Source: Collinsella sp. AF08-23
Lineage (GTDB): Bacteria; Actinomycetota; Coriobacteriia; Coriobacteriales; Coriobacteriaceae
DNA: 52,083 nt
NCBI RefSeq assembly: GCF_003479805.1
Contig: NZ_QUHV01000013.1
Coordinates: 13,657-65,739, forward strand
Reading direction: 5' to 3'
The notes below the pieces were generated by a model that was not told the DNA's origin, made no database searches, and was given only the letters and a program-made list of their open reading frames with translations. A program made the position numbers and the translations under genes. How positions within the stretch are numbered: position 1 is the first letter of the stretch; each line of letters opens with the position of its first letter. Below, piece after piece: positions 49,599 to 52,083 of the stretch.

Positions 49599-52083
49599 GT
49601 GGACGCAACCCTGGAATATGACAGCTCTTCAATTGAGTCAATCCTTGCGTATGCCAAGCGTCTTGAAGGCCATACGCTCAGGGAGGAATGCCCGGGACTG
49701 GAGCGAGTCGAGGACCCACATAAAAGAAGGGGGTCGTTCGGCAACGCGGTTGAAAAGTACTACTTCCATTATGAAATCAATAGCGACCCTGATGCGGATT
49801 TTGCCGAAGTTGGAACTGAGTTGAAAACGACTCCGCTCAAACAATTGAAAGACGGGCGACTTTCGGCTAAAGAGCGTCTGGTAATTAGCATGATCAATTA
49901 TATGAGCGTTGTTGATGAGACTTGGGAGACGAGCTCGCTTCAGAAGAAGCTACACCAGATCTTGCTCATTGCGTACCAATATGACAAAGAGCTCAATCCC
50001 GTTGATTATCTCGTCAAGCTTGTGGAGCTCTGGGGGATTCCGGATGAAGATATCCCGACGTTCAAAAGGGATTGGGATATCGTCGTGCGGAAGATTCGCC
50101 GAGGCAGGGCTCATGAGCTGTCCGGTTCGGACACCTTGTATCTGGAGGCAGCGACCAAAGCGGCGAATGCCGCGAAGCGAACGGAGCAACCGTATTCGGA
50201 TGTCCCCGCCAAGCCGAGGGCTTGGGCAATAAAGCCTTCGTATATGACAGTCGCGCTCAACGGCATGCTAGAAGCACAGGCAATTCGCAGGGACAGTGGA
50301 AGTTCGGGGCTCGATTTGCTTGCGTTGGTGAGGCGTAGATTCGAGCCATATATAGGCTTGTCGGAAAACGAATTGGCGAGCGTGTGTGGATATGGGTGGC
50401 AGGGAAATAGGAAGCCCAAGAACCTTTGCGCGCTTATAACGAAGCACATCCTGGGTGTCGACGAGGATTCTCGCATCGCGGAGTTTGAGAAAGCGGGCGT
50501 GAAGCCAAAGACGATGAGGATCAAGTGCAACGGAATGCCCAAGGAGTCGATTTCATTTCCGACGTTCGATTACTGCGACCTTGCGATATGTGAGTTCAAT
50601 TCCAGTGACTTTAGGCGTTACTTGGCTCAGAAGTATCTCTTCGTTGTATATCGGGAGGACGCGGCCGATAAAGGTACGTTTAGATTGGCTGAGCTGCTCT
50701 TTTGGCAGATGCCCGACATGGACCTGCTGGAAGCGCGTCGCTGTTATGAGGAAATGCAGCGGCGGGTGAGATCCGGTCATGCGGACCAGTCGGTCAAATC
50801 AACGGAAAATCGGTGTTGCCATGTAAGGCCGCATGGCAGAAACAAAGCAGATGCGCTTCCGACGCCTTATGGATCGTTCGAGACGAAGAAGTGCTTTTGG
50901 CTGAACGCGCGTTATATCGCATCCGAGATCGATAGAGTAAGGCGGGATTTGCGCGCTCCGACTGATGAAGCGCTTGAAGAGAGGCTAGGACACAGCGGAA
51001 TGACTGGAAACGTGATACGAGTTGCGGAATTGTTCGCGGGGGTTGGCGGTTTTCGCCTGGGTCTTGAGGGCTATAGCAATGAGGATCATCCGGAGTTTGA
51101 GATGCCCGCTGCCGGGCCGTTCGTGACGGTTTGGGCGAATCAGTGGGAGCCCCAGGGCTCTCCTGCCAGGCAGTTTGCTGCGCGTTGTTATGAAGAGCGA
51201 TTCGGCTACGGTTCCGTGGTCAACGAAGACATACATGCGGTTTTGGGCGCTTATGAAGTGGGAGAGATCGATATTCCCGATGTGGATATGGTTGTCGGCG
51301 GATTCCCCTGTCAAGATTACTCCGTGGCAAAGCCCCTGTCACAGGCAAACGGTATTGAGGGCAAGAAGGGTGTTCTATGGTGGGACATCTATCGGTTCCT
51401 GCGTTTGAAGCAGCCCAAGTACTGTCTGTTCGAAAATGTTGATCGCCTGCTCAAGAGTCCCGCGTCGCAACGCGGTCGCGACTTCGCAATTATTCTGTCT
51501 TGCTTGGCTTCGCTTGGATATTCCGCGGAATGGCGTGTGGTGAATGGAGCGGATTACGGGTTCCCGCAGAAGCGCCGCAGAGTGTATATCTACGCAGAGC
51601 GGACGGAAGACGCTTGGGATCTGAAGGAACGACTCCGCGCGGGTGTTATGGCGGATGCGCTTCCGGCGCGATGCGTTGCGACGGAAGCGACGATTCCGAT
51701 TTATGACGATCCTTTTGAGAACACGGAGCGCTTCGGCGTGGGGCTTAAGACATCCCCGTTTCAAAATGCGGGAGTCATGCAGGGCTGTACAGTTATGACC
51801 GCAAAAGTCGAGGCAGCGTATGAAGGGCCGAGCAAGACGCTGGGCGACGTTCTCGTTTCCGATTCTGAGGTGCCGGAAGAATTTTTCGTCGACGAGGCGA
51901 AGCTTGCCAAATGGCGCTATTTCAAGGGTGGGAAGAACGAGCCACGCGTCAACAAAAAGACGGGCTTTACGTATCGGTATTCTGAGGGCGCCATGGCTTT
52001 TCCCGACCCCGTTGACGCGCCTGCCCGAACCATCCTTACCAGTGAGGGGGGTGTTCCTATAGTTTTGTCAACTGGGAAATGCT
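49599..52083 (+). CDS. Sau3AI/MutH-type restriction endonuclease fused to a C5-cytosine methyltransferase (3' end beyond the window)
   Basis: One reading frame without a stop runs from GTG 49599 to the window end (at least 828 residues). Residues 1-467 match the Sau3AI/MutH endonucleases, which cut at GATC: FGNAVEKYYF, then D67-X6-E74-L-K76 in DADFAEVGTELKTTPL, RLSAKERLVISMINY, RAHELS and the second Sau3AI half ending KKCFWLNARYIASEIDR. From M468 a C5 methyltransferase begins: FAGVGGF at 479 (motif I), GFPCQDYS with catalytic C571 (motif IV), ENV at 612 (motif VI) and QKRRRV at 657 (motif VIII). The target-recognition region and motifs IX-X continue past the edge. There is no strong ribosome-binding site before M468, so a fused protein is likely. 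AATAAGGTGG precedes the GTG. GC is lower than in the core genes, suggesting horizontal acquisition. Confidence 0.92.
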   Translation, partial: MDATLEYDSSSIESILAYAKRLEGHTLREECPGLERVEDPHKRRGSFGNAVEKYYFHYEINSDPDADFAEVGTELKTTPLKQLKDGRLSAKERLVISMINYMSVVDETWETSSLQKKLHQILLIAYQYDKELNPVDYLVKLVELWGIPDEDIPTFKRDWDIVVRKIRRGRAHELSGSDTLYLEAATKAANAAKRTEQPYSDVPAKPRAWAIKPSYMTVALNGMLEAQAIRRDSGSSGLDLLALVRRRFEPYIGLSENELASVCGYGWQGNRKPKNLCALITKHILGVDEDSRIAEFEKAGVKPKTMRIKCNGMPKESISFPTFDYCDLAICEFNSSDFRRYLAQKYLFVVYREDAADKGTFRLAELLFWQMPDMDLLEARRCYEEMQRRVRSGHADQSVKSTENRCCHVRPHGRNKADALPTPYGSFETKKCFWLNARYIASEIDRVRRDLRAPTDEALEERLGHSGMTGNVIRVAELFAGVGGFRLGLEGYSNEDHPEFEMPAAGPFVTVWANQWEPQGSPARQFAARCYEERFGYGSVVNEDIHAVLGAYEVGEIDIPDVDMVVGGFPCQDYSVAKPLSQANGIEGKKGVLWWDIYRFLRLKQPKYCLFENVDRLLKSPASQRGRDFAIILSCLASLGYSAEWRVVNGADYGFPQKRRRVYIYAERTEDAWDLKERLRAGVMADALPARCVATEATIPIYDDPFENTERFGVGLKTSPFQNAGVMQGCTVMTAKVEAAYEGPSKTLGDVLVSDSEVPEEFFVDEAKLAKWRYFKGGKNEPRVNKKTGFTYRYSEGAMAFPDPVDAPARTILTSEGGVPIVLSTGKC

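Noticed and set aside
51000..52083. Methyltransferase as a separate gene starting at ATG 51000
   Set aside because: There is no stop codon between the nuclease and this ATG, and only a weak possible ribosome-binding site before it. Internal initiation remains possible but is not the simplest reading.

Overview
The window is about 52 kb of GC-rich, densely coded bacterial DNA. It most resembles a gut Coriobacteriia genome of the Collinsella type. This is an inference from gene content (secreted GH29 fucosidase, DUF2871, reverse rubrerythrin, Glc-family PTS genes, HisZ-HisG fusion, ABC/DUF454 remnant) and from the tmRNA tag ending ALAA; no 16S rRNA gene is present.

Layout. 1-3317 (-): a large secreted multidomain alpha-L-fucosidase that runs off the left edge. 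3483-4390: a broken gene. 4500-6513: DUF2871 membrane protein, tmRNA (-) and a patatin. 6514-7022: a structured non-coding stretch. 7023-10960: rplM-rpsI, glmM, a PTS EIIA and nagB. 11054-19139 (-): a complete his operon read in the order hisZG-D-C-B-H-A-F-I-E, whose first gene fuses HisZ to HisG. 19460-21073: prfC, followed by a repeat-rich stretch (21-bp degenerate tandem array, 161-bp palindromic element, 32-bp direct repeats). 21771-23833: a lower-GC cassette (XRE regulator plus lipoprotein) bracketed by two copies of the 3' end of a DUF554 gene. 23719-29702: DUF554, low-molecular-weight tyrosine phosphatase, tex and a GH13 enzyme. 30122-34753: OPT transporter, coaX, a small membrane-anchored protein and DAHP synthase. 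35014-37004: a membrane protein overlapping an RsmJ-like methyltransferase. 37065-40606: a carbohydrate locus made of a BglG/LicT antiterminator, a RAT-like RNA with terminator, a PTS EIIBC and a ChbG/YdjC deacetylase. 40736-46345: second patatin, an acidic/RGG protein, an ABC transporter remnant with DUF454, an XRE-aminotransferase fusion and rlmH. 46592-49426: rubrerythrin, a 208-bp inverted-repeat element, a DUF559-type nuclease and a cysteine hydrolase. 49599-end: a restriction-modification gene.

How the genes connect. Fucosidase, nagB, glmM, the EIIA, the PTS EIIBC with deacetylase, and the GH13 enzyme fit life on host glycans and alpha-glucans. The lone EIIA (9447-9944) could supply the EIIBC (38277-39728), which carries no IIA domain. 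Histidine synthesis appears complete except for a histidinol-phosphate phosphatase.

The most notable system is at the right edge. One uninterrupted reading frame from 49599 to the window end joins a Sau3AI/MutH-type endonuclease (D67, E74, K76) to a cytosine-5 methyltransferase (catalytic C571). Its probable promoter sits inside an 18-bp inverted repeat that places a GATC on each side of the -10 box. GATC is the expected target of this enzyme family, so the arrangement suggests control by the enzyme's own methylation. Next in interest are the XRE-AlaA aminotransferase fusion with four AATTGAACT repeats in front of it, the DUF554-flanked cassette, and several palindromic elements with no transposase. 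Everything here was read by eye; no database search was made.
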